Source: a bacterium
GTDB lineage: Bacteria > Chloroflexota > Dormibacteria > Aeolococcales > Aeolococcaceae
Length of the DNA: 46,857 bases
NCBI GenBank assembly: GCA_021803465.1
Contig: JAJZLL010000021.1
Location: forward strand, 1 to 46,857
Reading direction: 5' to 3'
The notes under the pieces are model-generated. The model did not search any database. It saw only the letters and a list, made by a program, of their open reading frames with translations, and was not told the DNA's origin. Below, one piece after another: positions 8,621 through 17,407 of the stretch (the first letter of the stretch is position 1; each line of letters begins with the position of its first letter). Both the position numbers and the translations under genes were made by a program.

Positions 8621-8756
8621 GTGTGCCCCCTGACTCGGCAGGAGCAGCATGGCTCGTGCATGAGCGCAGGAGCTCCCGCGATTGGCGTGTCCATCATGCC
8701 AGATTGGGAGCAGGTCTGAAAACCCTGACTCTGGCAGAGAGGCGGGTGGGGGGCTG

Positions 8757-10310
8757 TCAGTGGCCATCGAGAGCTGCTTGGAGATCCCTGTCAAGGCCGG
8801 GATACCTTCCAAGGGTTGCCCTCCGTTCATGCAGCAGCATCGTGACAGTCTCACTGTACGCAGCCGACCTCCCTGTCCGTGCATAGAGCGCAAGGGGAGC
8901 CAGCAGTTCACCATCCTCCACTCCCGGGCATGAGACAGCAGTGTCATAGCCGAAGTCGGGGTCCCTGGTCCAAGAGATGGTCCCATCGACTGCGCCTGCG
9001 ATGCATGCTGTGGAAGTTGCAATAGTCATCTTTTTGCGCTCATTTCCCGCTGGGCCGCCAATGCTTCCTGTGTTGCATAGAAGAATGGAGCAGTCCATGC
9101 CGGTCACAATTTCCCTGAACCTGTTCCCCTGCAGTGCGTCAGGGTAGGGGAAGAATGGATTCGTTCCAGGGACGTGGAGGAACTTCCCATCCTCTGTCAC
9201 ACCGCCTGCAGCAGTGCCCTCAGTTTCACCAAGCATGAAGTATGCAGCACCCTCCACGGAGGTGCAGCGGGCAATTGCTGGGAGGATGGTGGAACTCCGG
9301 TTGAGGATGACAATCGTGCCAACGGGTTCAATTGTCCTGGCATCACGGACAGCAGGCAGCGAAGCGAGGGAAAAGGTCGCCCTGCCATTGTCGGAAAGCG
9401 AGTCATCCTGGAAGTCTGGCATGCCGCTCGCGTCAAGCGCAACATTCTCGAAGAGGGTGTCCTTGTGGAGCGCTGCAGCATGGACTGCGGGCTCCTGTTT
9501 CGGATCAAGGCCAGTGACCTTCGCGAAGCAGCCATTCTCACCAGCAATGACGGTTCCCCCGGGAAGGAGTCCCACGAAGTCATCCTGCACGGGAAGGCTT
9601 CCATGGACATCAGCGAAGGTGGTGGTCGTCTTCCCTGTTCCGCTCATGCCAATGACGAGGACGGTTGCCTCGTCTCCGCCAGTGGGGATGACCTTGCATC
9701 CTGCATGGAGTGCGAGTCCACCCGCATCATATACGGCAGCATTCCAGTGGCGGAAGCCTGCCTTCTTCACCTCTCCAAAGTAGTCAGAGCCGAGAATCCT
9801 CGTGGTGCGTGTCGCGAGATCGACGAGAACGGCTTTCCCACCGGGAATGCCTGGTGCTGCACAGTCTGGTGTCACGATGACAGTGCACGGTGGAAGGGTG
9901 GGGTCGACCTCCTGCCAAGTGGGGAAATGGAGGATCTGCTGCATGGCAGCAAGATGGGGGTAGGACGCGTCAGCAATGAGGCGGACACGGCCCTGGAGGG
10001 GGGAGGAGCCACCTATCAGACCGTCCAGGACGAAGACTTCCTTCGTGGAGAGGTGCTCGTCCTGGGCCCTCCTGATGCGGGATGCCATTTCTGCGGACAG
10101 ATGCGGTCCCTTCGCTCTTCCATCCGTTCCGGGAAGTATGAAGGTCGCTTCGGGAATCCTGCTTTTTACCCGTGTAGTGATGCTGTACGTGCCAGTCGCA
10201 GTGGGCAGGGCTCCATGCTGTGAAGCGATGCGGTCCCGGAGCTCGGCTGGAGTGGGGTTCCAGTGGCTGGACTGGACAGGGACGGGGAGGGCGGGAGTGG
10301 AAGGTGTCAT
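8757..10310 (-). CDS. pckA: Phosphoenolpyruvate carboxykinase (ATP)
   Basis: Gluconeogenic enzyme that converts oxaloacetate and ATP to phosphoenolpyruvate, CO2 and ADP. The 517-residue protein is of the usual length for the ATP type and carries the kinase-1a P-loop GMSGTGKTTTTF (about 230), the metal-binding VQDDFVGL after it, FENVALD, and an arginine-containing R/NRSSTILPAIAR segment. The N-terminus contains the substrate-binding TGRAKGPHLSAE. The ATG at 10310 has no convincing Shine-Dalgarno. It is divergent from ilvE across a 143-base gap. Confidence 0.92.
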   Translation of the reverse strand: MTPSTPALPVPVQSSHWNPTPAELRDRIASQHGALPTATGTYSITTRVKSRIPEATFILPGTDGRAKGPHLSAEMASRIRRAQDEHLSTKEVFVLDGLIGGSSPLQGRVRLIADASYPHLAAMQQILHFPTWQEVDPTLPPCTVIVTPDCAAPGIPGGKAVLVDLATRTTRILGSDYFGEVKKAGFRHWNAAVYDAGGLALHAGCKVIPTGGDEATVLVIGMSGTGKTTTTFADVHGSLPVQDDFVGLLPGGTVIAGENGCFAKVTGLDPKQEPAVHAAALHKDTLFENVALDASGMPDFQDDSLSDNGRATFSLASLPAVRDARTIEPVGTIVILNRSSTILPAIARCTSVEGAAYFMLGETEGTAAGGVTEDGKFLHVPGTNPFFPYPDALQGNRFREIVTGMDCSILLCNTGSIGGPAGNERKKMTIATSTACIAGAVDGTISWTRDPDFGYDTAVSCPGVEDGELLAPLALYARTGRSAAYSETVTMLLHERRATLGRYPGLDRDLQAALDGH

Positions 10311-10453
10311 TGTTGTCGAGGTTCTGCAGTGATGTCGGGCACGGCTCTCCGTTCAGGGTACGCTTTCCATGGAGGACGGAGACAGGATGGGATGTGGCAT
10401 AGTGAACCAGTGCACATCATCTCCGATGTGTCATCTTGTGGGAGGCTGCGACA

Positions 10454-11416
10454 ATGGTGCAAACAGCATCGTCACCCACTGCGGCAGATGAGGCGCAGCG
10501 GCGGGACCAGACATGGGTGTACTTCAATGGCAGGACATGCCAGTACGCTGATGCCAAAGTGGGACTCATGACTCATGGCCTGCACTATGGAACAGGCTGT
10601 TTCGAGGGCATCCGGGCATACTGGAATGCGGAGCAGGAGCAGATGTTCGTGCTTCTCATGGCAGAGCACTACGACCGCATGCGGCAGAGTGCGGGAGTGC
10701 TCCGCATGTCGCTTGACCTCTCGACGAAGGAACTGTGTGACATCACGCTAGACCTCATACGGAAAAACGGTTTCCGCGAGAACATCTACATCAGGCCACT
10801 CCTCTACAAGAGCTCGGAAATCATTGGAGTGCGTCTCCACGATCTTCCCGATGGATTTGCGATCTACATGACACCAATGGCTGACTATGTGGACACGAAC
10901 GGCATCTCCTGCATGGTGTCCTCCTGGCGAAGAATTGACGACACGATGGCTCCAGTCCGAGCGAAGTGCACTGGTGTGTACATCAACAGTGCGCTTGCGA
11001 AATCCGAGGCCGTGGAGAACGGCTTTGACGAGGCGATCATGCTGAGCACGGATGGCCATGTCTGCGAGGGGAGCGCGGAAAACCTCTTCATTGTGAGGAA
11101 CGACACTGTCCTCACGCCACCAGTGACGGACAACATACTTGAAGGGATCACCCGCCGTGTCGTCATCCGGCTCGTCCAGGAGGATCTCAAGCTTCCCGTG
11201 ATAGAGCGGACCATAGACAAGACTGAGCTGTACATTGCGGACGAGGTGTTCCTCTGTGGCACGGGGGCCCAGCTCTCGCCTGTGGTGAGCATTGACCACA
11301 GGACGGTTGGCAGTGGCACGCCAGGTCCGGTGTCAAAGGCGCTCCAGGACATGTATGGCACGATCGTCTACGGTAGGGATGCCCGCTCCAAGGAGTATGT
11401 GACACCTGTCTACTAG
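10454..11416 (+). CDS. ilvE: Branched-chain amino acid aminotransferase
   Basis: PLP enzyme of fold type IV that interconverts leucine, isoleucine and valine with their 2-oxo acids. The 320 residues include FNGRTCQYADAKVGLMTHGL, HYGTGCFEGIRAYW, IRPLLYKSSEIIGV, the PLP-lysine region VRAKCTGVYINSALAKSEA, EGSAENLFIV and, near the end, ADEVFLCGTGAQLSPV. Length is slightly over the usual 300-310. The ATG at 10454 has GGGAGG eight bases before it, while a TTG at 10436 lies upstream of that site and is not used. D-amino-acid and aminodeoxychorismate-lyase relatives are less likely because of the FEGIRAYW and TGTA-type motifs. Confidence 0.92.
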   Translation: MVQTASSPTAADEAQRRDQTWVYFNGRTCQYADAKVGLMTHGLHYGTGCFEGIRAYWNAEQEQMFVLLMAEHYDRMRQSAGVLRMSLDLSTKELCDITLDLIRKNGFRENIYIRPLLYKSSEIIGVRLHDLPDGFAIYMTPMADYVDTNGISCMVSSWRRIDDTMAPVRAKCTGVYINSALAKSEAVENGFDEAIMLSTDGHVCEGSAENLFIVRNDTVLTPPVTDNILEGITRRVVIRLVQEDLKLPVIERTIDKTELYIADEVFLCGTGAQLSPVVSIDHRTVGSGTPGPVSKALQDMYGTIVYGRDARSKEYVTPVY

Positions 11417-11479
11417 CTGCTGGCGCATCCCTGGGCACTTCCTGGGGTCAGCACTGCAGGAGGGACAGGGAAATCCCAG

Positions 11480-12613
11480 CTACGGAAGAGAGCCAAGGGA
11501 CTCCATGATCCGCGCTGCAGCCACGCGAAGGGCACGGCGAGGAGCCACCCGGGGATTCAGCGGGTGGCAGACTTCCGTGCAGTCAACACATCCCGTGAAT
11601 GGCGAGAGTGCAGGATCTAGGTTGACGCTTCCACCAACCGCAAAGCAGGGCACTCCATGGTCGTGGCATCGCTTGGCGACAGCGTACGGGGCCTTGCCCT
11701 GGAGCGTTGTCCTGTCAATGCTTCCTTCACCAGTGATGACAAGCAGTGCAGTTCTGAGCGCCTCATTGAAGCCAATGGCATCGAGGATGAGACCAGCTCC
11801 TGGTGCAAGTTCCGCTCCAAGGAGGGCGAGTCCAAAGCCGGTTCCGCCTGCTGCTCCAGCACCAGGAAGGTCTGCTAGTGAGCGCAGATCATCCTGGAGG
11901 AGGGAGACGAAGTGGGCAAGAGCGGCATCAAGCACAACAACATCCTCTGGTGCTGCTCCCTTCTGGGGTCCAAACTGGCTTGCGGCTCCGTGTGGGCCGA
12001 GGAGCGGTGCATCAACATCCACTGCGACAGTGATGGTGATGCCGCGCACGGTCTCCTGAGCCCGAGTCAGGTCGACCTCCGCAAGCGATGCGAGCGCAGC
12101 GCCTCCAGGGGGGAGAGGCGCACCTTTGGCATCGAGAAAGGAAGCGCCAAGCGCAGCGAGGAGTCCAGTTCCCCCATCTGTCGAGGAGCTGCCGCCGAGT
12201 CCGACAAGGATCTGCTGTGCGCCACGGCTGCATGCTTCAGCAATGAGTGCGCCACAGCCGTAGGAACTTGCCATGCGGGAAGTGTGCGGGCTCGGCACGA
12301 GGTGGACAATGCCAGATGCTTCAGCGAGCTCAACGACTGCATGGGATGGAGAGAGCCATCCCATGCGTGCAGTGACAGGCGTTCCAAGTGGTCCTGGCAC
12401 AATGTGTGTCGTGAACGATGCGCCCGCTGCGCTGTGGAGGAGGACATCGAGCATGCCGTTTCCCCCATCCGCCACAGGCAGGATGCGCACTGGCAGAGCT
12501 GGAGCAGCACTCCTGCATCCCCGGGCCATGGCGACGGCAGCGCTGTAGGCGGAGAGGGTTCCCTTGAAGGCATTGGGTGCAATGAGGATGGAGTGTGGGG
12601 AGTGTGCCATCAC
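11480..12613 (-). CDS. Glycerate kinase (GK1/GarK-GlxK family)
   Basis: Phosphorylates D-glycerate with ATP, giving 2-phosphoglycerate in the GarK/GlxK family. The 377-residue sequence has the family opening IAPNAFKGTLSA, the DGGNGMLDVL loop, VELAEASGI, GGSSSTDGGTGLL and VITGEGSIDRTTLQGKAP, in the normal order and with normal length. The start ATGATGG at 12613 overlaps the TGA of the hydrolase upstream (4-base overlap), so the two are translationally coupled. That neighbour is predicted to release glycerate from a glycosylglycerate, so the kinase would draw the product into glycolysis. Its last metres toward ilvE are a 63-base convergent gap. Confidence 0.92.
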   Translation of the reverse strand: MMAHSPHSILIAPNAFKGTLSAYSAAVAMARGCRSAAPALPVRILPVADGGNGMLDVLLHSAAGASFTTHIVPGPLGTPVTARMGWLSPSHAVVELAEASGIVHLVPSPHTSRMASSYGCGALIAEACSRGAQQILVGLGGSSSTDGGTGLLAALGASFLDAKGAPLPPGGAALASLAEVDLTRAQETVRGITITVAVDVDAPLLGPHGAASQFGPQKGAAPEDVVVLDAALAHFVSLLQDDLRSLADLPGAGAAGGTGFGLALLGAELAPGAGLILDAIGFNEALRTALLVITGEGSIDRTTLQGKAPYAVAKRCHDHGVPCFAVGGSVNLDPALSPFTGCVDCTEVCHPLNPRVAPRRALRVAAARIMESLGSLP

Positions 12614-13764
12614 TGCACTGTGGGTGCAGCAACTGTCGCGAGTGTCGAAAAGCCGCAGGGCGTTGCACCATTTCCCTTGCCCGTCTCGGGATTCCAGTGC
12701 TCCGCAGCATGCGAAGCTGCAACACCCTTAGTGAGAAGGCGTGCTAGTTCCTTTGTCCGGGGATGGCCCTCGCGGTCAGCAGCAACCCACAGGAGATACA
12801 TCATCTGGGCCCACGATCCACCTCGCCAGTATCCATCAGGAGCATATGTGGGCTCGGACTTCGACACAGCCCGCAGTCCGTATGGTGCAAGAAACTCCTC
12901 AGGGCTGAACACGGCTTCCCAGGCAGCCTTCCGGTGCGCAGCATTGCTGCTCACAAGGAGGGGGAGGAGCGCATCCAGTGTGCGGATCGCTGAAGAAGGA
13001 CGTGAGCCTCCATCCGGCGTCTGATCCACCCAGGTGCTTCTCGTCCCGTTCCAGGTGCGCTCTATGGCAGCAGTCAGTGCATCCGCCTCCCTTGCGAGGG
13101 CAGTGTCTCCTGTGATGGAGGCAAGCTCACGCGCATTGAATGCGACAAGCGCATTGAACGATATCGCATCGACAGCAAACGCGGGATTCGCGATGGAGGC
13201 CTGATGGTCCAGTTTCACCCGTCGGAGGAAGTAGTACTTGCGGATGTTCCAGGTGGATCTGTGGTAGTGGCCATGCGTCCAGCTGTCCCACCTTGGCAGA
13301 TCATCGCAGCCTGACTCCCACGGATGGATGATCCTGAGCAGGCCGGTTGCGGCATCGCGCCTCTCGTTCAGGAGAAACTGGAGTCCCTTCCGTGCAGGCT
13401 CGACAAGGTGGGATACATCGTATCCGCGGTCATGGAGCACACGGAGCGCATGTCCGTACATTGGGGGCTGGGTGATGTCCGAATAGCCTGACAGGCCATT
13501 TTTCCAGAGGGCCCGGGATAGTATGGACCGCGGTCGGTAGATGAGATTGGGCATGAACCCTGAGGGCAGCTGCGCTGCAAAGAGGGATTCGAGTTCCCTG
13601 AGTGCCCTCGGATCCCGGTACTCGGACCAGGAAATGGCATGGAAGCATGAGTCCCAGAGCCACTGGTACGGGTATTTCCGAGGATGCGGCGCAGTGTAGC
13701 CGTAGCGGTCGTTCCACGATGACTCGAGAACGCCCTTGAGCGCATCCTGCAGTGGAGTTGTCAT
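12610..13764 (-). CDS. GH63-type mannosylglycerate/glucosylglycerate hydrolase
   Basis: 384-residue inverting glycosidase with an (alpha/alpha)6-barrel. It carries the family segment KYPYQWLWDSCFHAI (about 30-44), HPWESGCDDLPRWD with the likely catalytic acid, YWRGGSWAQMMYLLW, and the C-terminal AEHWNPETGKG with the likely second carboxylate. These match bacterial GH63 enzymes that split mannosylglycerate or glucosylglycerate into sugar and glycerate (Thermus MgH, Mycolicibacterium GgH). It is somewhat shorter than the 420-450 typical. The coupled glycerate kinase supports this substrate class. AGGAA lies 5 bases before the ATG and is part of an inverted repeat. Trehalase-like or generic GH63 activity is the alternative. 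Confidence 0.82.
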   Translation of the reverse strand: MTTPLQDALKGVLESSWNDRYGYTAPHPRKYPYQWLWDSCFHAISWSEYRDPRALRELESLFAAQLPSGFMPNLIYRPRSILSRALWKNGLSGYSDITQPPMYGHALRVLHDRGYDVSHLVEPARKGLQFLLNERRDAATGLLRIIHPWESGCDDLPRWDSWTHGHYHRSTWNIRKYYFLRRVKLDHQASIANPAFAVDAISFNALVAFNARELASITGDTALAREADALTAAIERTWNGTRSTWVDQTPDGGSRPSSAIRTLDALLPLLVSSNAAHRKAAWEAVFSPEEFLAPYGLRAVSKSEPTYAPDGYWRGGSWAQMMYLLWVAADREGHPRTKELARLLTKGVAASHAAEHWNPETGKGNGATPCGFSTLATVAAPTVQ

Positions 13765-13769
13765 AGATA

Positions 13770-13812
13770 TTCCTGTGTGATCTCTGGTGCCATGGTAGTG
13801 AAATCACAGGAA
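13770..13812 (-). promoter_or_regulatory. Inverted repeat covering the Shine-Dalgarno of the GH63 gene
   Basis: TTCCTGTGTGAT (13770-13781) faces ATCACAGGAA (13803-13812): ten base pairs with a two-base bulge. In the mRNA the 3' arm holds the Shine-Dalgarno AGGAA, 5 bases before the ATG at 13764. It could be a translation-controlling hairpin, or, if the promoter is TTGGCT-18-TGTGAT, an operator overlapping the -10 box. Confidence 0.45.
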
Positions 13813-13855
13813 AACCGCAATCTTTCAGCCAAGGCGTGCAGGGAGGACAGCCGCT

Positions 13856-15616
13856 TTACGGGCCGGCCTGCAGCGTGAGAATCCACGTGGAGCTGTATGA
13901 GCCGCTCAGCGCGGAGGCAGGAACGGAAACCTGCCAGGGGATGGTGACTGTCTGGTTCGCCATTCCGGATGCGGCTGCAGCTTCAAGAAGGGGAGCCGCT
14001 GTCGTGCCAGGAAGTGCATACGCGGAGTAGAGGTTCGTGAGACTCGCAGGAGAGCAGGTCACACCCGCATCGCATGCGACAGAGGGCATGGCGGGTATGG
14101 TGAAGTCCGCATTGGCAAGCGTGCCGCTTCCTCCATTGCTGAATGTCGTGTTCGACAGCGTGACGTTCCATCCAGAGCCTGAACCAGTGTTGTCGCCGAC
14201 ATCGATTGATTCCGTGCCAGTCATGGTCTGGTTGGTGCCATTGAGCGTTATCGCAGTGAAGGTGAAACCTGCTGGAGGCGTGATGAATGCGAGCGTGCCT
14301 GCCTGCACTGGATCGGTAACAGTGATGGAACCGGTATTGGAGTAGCCTGCAATCTCCCGGACAGCGTTGTTGAGCTCATCCGTGATGTAGAGGTCTCCAG
14401 CGGAGTCAACGACTGCCCTACCGGGATTGTCGAAGGTTGCGGAGAGGGCTGCACCGCCGTCACCGGAGTAGGAGGCAGTGCCTGTGCCCGCAATGGTGTA
14501 GATGTCGCCTGCTGTCATTGGCACCTGATAGTACGTTCCTGACACTGCAGCGACCATCCGGATGCGCTGGTTGAGGTAGTCGACAACCACAAGATTGCCA
14601 TTTGGAAGGACAACTGCTCCGGCCACCTGGTTGAGTGTGGCGGCTGTTGCAGCTCCACCATCTCCGGAGTAGGATGCGGTTCCCGTGCCTGCTATGGTGT
14701 AGATGTCATTAGCAGTCATGGCGATGCCGAACTGGGAGTGCGCTGTGGCAGCGACTTCCCTGACGATGTTGTTGCCCTGGTCAGCAATGATGATGTCGCC
14801 TGCACTGTCGAGCGTGACATCACAGGGACCATTGAGTTCCGCACTCGTTGCAGGACCAGCGTTTCCCGTGTTCCCTGAAGTACCTGTTCCCGCAACAGTG
14901 TAGAGATCGTTCGCAGTCATGGTCTGTCCCCACTCAGTCTCGTTCGCGGCTGCGAGCTCCTCAATGACTCCATAGGAGGACCCTGCAATGTAGAGGTTCC
15001 CGGTGCTGTCCATGGCAAGCGAGCGGGGAGCAGCTATTGCAGCAGATGTCGCTGGCCCTCCAATGCCGGAGTATGCTGCAGCGCCAGTGCCAGCGATGGT
15101 GTAGATGTCATTCGCAGTCATCGTGATGCCGAACTCGGTCTCGCTCGTGGCGGCCACTTCCTGCACGATGTTTCCTGCCGAGTCAGCGATGAAGAGATTT
15201 CCGCTGCTGTCGACATAGACCCCCCATGGCTGATTGAGCTCAGCAGATGTGGCTGGTCCCCCTGCACCAGTTGTTCCTGCTGTGCCTGTTCCCGCAACGG
15301 TGTAGATGTCCCCTGCTGTCATGGAGATTCCAAATTGGGTGTGCGTCGTGGCAGCAATCTCCCGGACTACGCTGTTCTGCATGTCAGCAACGTAAAGGTT
15401 CCCTGAGCTGTCGATGGCAATGCCGATGGGGGTGCTGAGTGTCGCACCTGTTGCGGGAGATCCGTCGCCCGTGTATCCTGCGGTTCCCGTGCCAGCAGCA
15501 GTGTAGATGTCATTTGCGACCTGGCTTGCGCTGACAGTGGGCGCAGTGCAGGTGCAGAGCACAATCGTGAAGATGGCAGCGATGCTGACGGCGCAGTGCG
15601 GGATCCGGAACCTCAT
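13856..15616 (-). CDS. Secreted NHL-repeat (beta-propeller) protein
   Basis: 586 residues. A signal peptide (SIAAIFTIVLCTCTAPTVSA) precedes six repeats of about 67 residues, each with DIYT(I/V)AGTGT, a GGPATSAEL-like loop, D(S)SGNLYIAD and (V)VREVAA, the NHL signature. These should form one six-bladed beta-propeller at the cell surface. After about residue 440 comes a T/S/G-rich region (ITVTDPVQAGTLAF; SGWNVTLSNTTFSNGG) like an adhesin-type beta-sandwich domain. No anchor or sorting signal is visible, so it is probably released or wall-associated. A cysteine pair (CDAGVTC) may form a disulfide. Ligand unknown. The start lacks a Shine-Dalgarno but has a promoter placed for a leaderless mRNA. 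Confidence 0.85.
   Translation of the reverse strand: MRFRIPHCAVSIAAIFTIVLCTCTAPTVSASQVANDIYTAAGTGTAGYTGDGSPATGATLSTPIGIAIDSSGNLYVADMQNSVVREIAATTHTQFGISMTAGDIYTVAGTGTAGTTGAGGPATSAELNQPWGVYVDSSGNLFIADSAGNIVQEVAATSETEFGITMTANDIYTIAGTGAAAYSGIGGPATSAAIAAPRSLAMDSTGNLYIAGSSYGVIEELAAANETEWGQTMTANDLYTVAGTGTSGNTGNAGPATSAELNGPCDVTLDSAGDIIIADQGNNIVREVAATAHSQFGIAMTANDIYTIAGTGTASYSGDGGAATAATLNQVAGAVVLPNGNLVVVDYLNQRIRMVAAVSGTYYQVPMTAGDIYTIAGTGTASYSGDGGAALSATFDNPGRAVVDSAGDLYITDELNNAVREIAGYSNTGSITVTDPVQAGTLAFITPPAGFTFTAITLNGTNQTMTGTESIDVGDNTGSGSGWNVTLSNTTFSNGGSGTLANADFTIPAMPSVACDAGVTCSPASLTNLYSAYALPGTTAAPLLEAAAASGMANQTVTIPWQVSVPASALSGSYSSTWILTLQAGP
14315..15520 (-). repeat. Six tandem 201-bp repeats encoding NHL blades
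   Basis: The coding sequence contains six units of about 201 bp, each translating to about 67 residues and starting near the codons for (A)NDIYT or (A)GDIYT. Units 1-4 and 5-6 form two more similar groups. DNA identity is partial, so these are old duplications and not recent expansions. Confidence 0.8.
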
Positions 15617-15651
15617 GCCATTATCCTACGGGCTATATTGCGGTATGACAT
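15617..15651 (-). promoter_or_regulatory. Predicted promoter for leaderless NHL-gene transcript
   Basis: On the minus strand ATGTCA (15651-15646), a 17-base spacer and TAGGAT (15628-15623) are followed after 6 bases by the ATG at 15616. With normal spacing transcription would begin at or within a base or two of the start codon. Confidence 0.45.
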
Positions 15652-15737
15652 ACCTGAAAACAGGGTCTTTACATTTCGTTGACGAGTCTTCGTCCCATTC
15701 CTCTGGCAGCACTCCCACAAACCTGTCCGTGTTCGGA

Positions 15738-15749
15738 CATAATGTGCAC
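15738..15749 (+). promoter_or_regulatory. Possible -10 box immediately before the Cof-type phosphatase
   Basis: CATAAT (15738-15743) ends 6 bases before the ATG at 15750 and no Shine-Dalgarno is present, as at the NHL and tyrS genes. No convincing -35 element is found 16-18 bases upstream. Confidence 0.3.
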
Positions 15750-16466
15750 ATGCCACACCGACTCATCCTCGCTTCGGACTATGACGGCACACTTGCTGAG
15801 CACGGCGTCCTGTCCGCGGATACAGTTGCAGCACTCAAGGCGTTCAAGAATGCTGGAGGCGTCCTCATTCTTGTCACGGGACGGGACATGCAGGACATTG
15901 CAGGTGAAGGAAGACCCCCCATGACTCCGCATCTTGGTCTTTTTGACTGTGTTGTCGCCGAGAACGGGGCAGTCCTCTGGGATCCCAGATCGGGCACGGA
16001 AGAACGCACATCCAGGCCCATTCCCGATGCCTGGAGGAATGCGCTCTGCGTACGGTTTCCGAACATGTTTGCAGGACATGAGATCCTATCCATTCCCACC
16101 GCATATGAGAAGCAGGTGCGCACTTTTCTCAAGGATCAGGGGATCGACATGAAGTGTGAGCGGAATGTGGGATCCCTCATGCTCACCATGCCAGGCGTCG
16201 ACAAGGCTTCGGGGCTTCGGGCAGCAGCGCGTCGTCTTCATGTGGATCTGCGCGATGCAGTGGGCGTGGGAGATGGCGAAAATGATGCAGCACTTCTTGG
16301 GTCAGTGGGTACAGCAGTCGCAGTGGCAAACGCGCATCCAGATGTGAAGCGCATTGCGGACTATGTCACTGCAGGACAGGCTGGAGCCGGTATCAGGGAG
16401 CTTCTCGCCCTCATGGTCGAGGGGAAGCTTCCGGGTCTCAGGGGAAAGGGAGCAGGGCTCGCCTAG
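15750..16466 (+). CDS. HAD phosphatase, Cof type (subfamily IIB)
   Basis: 238-residue phosphatase. Motif I is ASDYDGTLAEHG (residues 8-19), motif II ILVTGRDMQDI, then the IIB-type cap containing VVAENGAVL, the conserved lysine in GVDKASGL and motif IV GVGDGENDAALL with the downstream VAVANAHPDVK. Related enzymes remove phosphate from phosphoglycolate, sucrose phosphate or mannosyl/glucosyl-3-phosphoglycerate. The last is interesting beside the glycosylglycerate hydrolase, but no sequence feature proves it. The ATG at 15750 is chosen because motif I follows at the normal distance; the frame is open upstream. Its TAG stop is the insertion site of the IS481-family element, so the protein is intact. 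Confidence 0.85.
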   Translation: MPHRLILASDYDGTLAEHGVLSADTVAALKAFKNAGGVLILVTGRDMQDIAGEGRPPMTPHLGLFDCVVAENGAVLWDPRSGTEERTSRPIPDAWRNALCVRFPNMFAGHEILSIPTAYEKQVRTFLKDQGIDMKCERNVGSLMLTMPGVDKASGLRAAARRLHVDLRDAVGVGDGENDAALLGSVGTAVAVANAHPDVKRIADYVTAGQAGAGIRELLALMVEGKLPGLRGKGAGLA

Positions 16467-16467
16467 G
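16462..16467. repeat. Left target-site duplication CCTAGG
   Basis: CCTAGG abuts the left inverted repeat and recurs at 17493-17498. It fits the NCTAGN target preference and 6-bp duplication known for IS481. The TAG inside it ends the Cof-type phosphatase on the plus strand and the transposase on the minus strand. Confidence 0.75.
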
Positions 16468-17407
16468 TGTAGTGTCTAAACAGGTTGTTTACACGTGAGA
16501 TAGGCGGGGCACCATCCAATGCAGAATGCGCTCTGTGGAAATTGTACCTGTGGATGAAGCCAGCCAGTGCACGTGTCCGTCCTGAGTTGGTGGTGTATGG
16601 TCGTACGTACGCCCATTCATCAGCGAGCGTCCTGTTGAAACGTTCTCCCTTGCCGTTTGTTTGGGGGTGATACGGCTTCGTTCTCCTTTGCTTGATGCCC
16701 AGTGCGGTTCTCGTGTCCTGGAAGTCCTTCGAGACATAGCAGCTGCCGTTGTCGGTGAGTACCGCTTTGACTCGGATGCCAAATGTGCTGTAGTGCTCGC
16801 ATGCACGACGAAGGAAACCGGATGCTGTGGCTCCCTTCTCATCACGAAGCACCTCGACATAGGCCAGTCTCGAGCGGTCGTCGATTGCGACGTGAAGGAA
16901 GTCGTAGCCGACATGAGTTCGCGTGTGGGTCCCACGGCCATGGATCCTGTGACCTCCACCACTCGGTATCCTGCCCAGCTTCTTCACGTCGATGTGGATG
17001 AGATCTCCAGGCCTCTTGTGCTCATATCTGCGGATGGGAACTCCTGTTGGTCTATCCAACCATGACAGCACGTTCATCTCCTCCCGGACCAGCACGCGAT
17101 GGACAGTCGACGGTGGCAGCCCGAGCGTCGCACCGATGCGGAACGGGCCGATCTTTCGCTTTGTCCGGAGCTGCACAATCCGACGAACCTGATGCTGTGG
17201 TGTCTGCTTCGGCGATCTCAGTGGGCGTGAACTCCTGTCAGTGAGACCTGCCGTTCCCTCGGCACAGTATCGACGCCACCATTTGTGCGCTGTGGCCCGC
17301 GACAGTCCCATCTGTCGAGCCACATGGCTGACTGGCTGGCCCTTCTCGATCCGCTTGCACAGAATCCTTCTTCCCAGCGGAGTCAGCGGTGCATTACGAT
17401 GAGACAT
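16463..17407 (-). CDS. IS481-family transposase (DDE integrase fold)
   Basis: 314 residues from the ATG at 17407. An N-terminal helix-turn-helix (VSHVARQMGLSRATAHKWWR) and a second HTH-like segment (PFRIGATLGLPPSTVHRVL) precede the rve catalytic core: first Asp in LIHIDVKKLG, DDRSRLAYVEVL, second Asp in LTDNGSCYVS and Glu in NGKGERFNRTL. The GQPVSHVARQ and YHPQTNGKGERFNR signatures are typical of IS481. No frameshift or stop interrupts it, so it looks functional. The frame is open to 17458, but GGAGG lies just upstream of 17407. Its final codons run out of the element and the stop TAG is provided by the duplicated target. Confidence 0.93.
   Translation of the reverse strand: MSHRNAPLTPLGRRILCKRIEKGQPVSHVARQMGLSRATAHKWWRRYCAEGTAGLTDRSSRPLRSPKQTPQHQVRRIVQLRTKRKIGPFRIGATLGLPPSTVHRVLVREEMNVLSWLDRPTGVPIRRYEHKRPGDLIHIDVKKLGRIPSGGGHRIHGRGTHTRTHVGYDFLHVAIDDRSRLAYVEVLRDEKGATASGFLRRACEHYSTFGIRVKAVLTDNGSCYVSKDFQDTRTALGIKQRRTKPYHPQTNGKGERFNRTLADEWAYVRPYTTNSGRTRALAGFIHRYNFHRAHSALDGAPPISRVNNLFRHYT

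Noticed and set aside
9174-10223. Plus-strand frame of 349 residues
   Set aside because: Shadow of pckA, which has the P-loop and normal length.
14315-15520. Regular repeats suggesting CRISPR or a microsatellite
   Set aside because: Period of 201 bp is in frame and encodes NHL blades; there are no identical short repeats with unique spacers.
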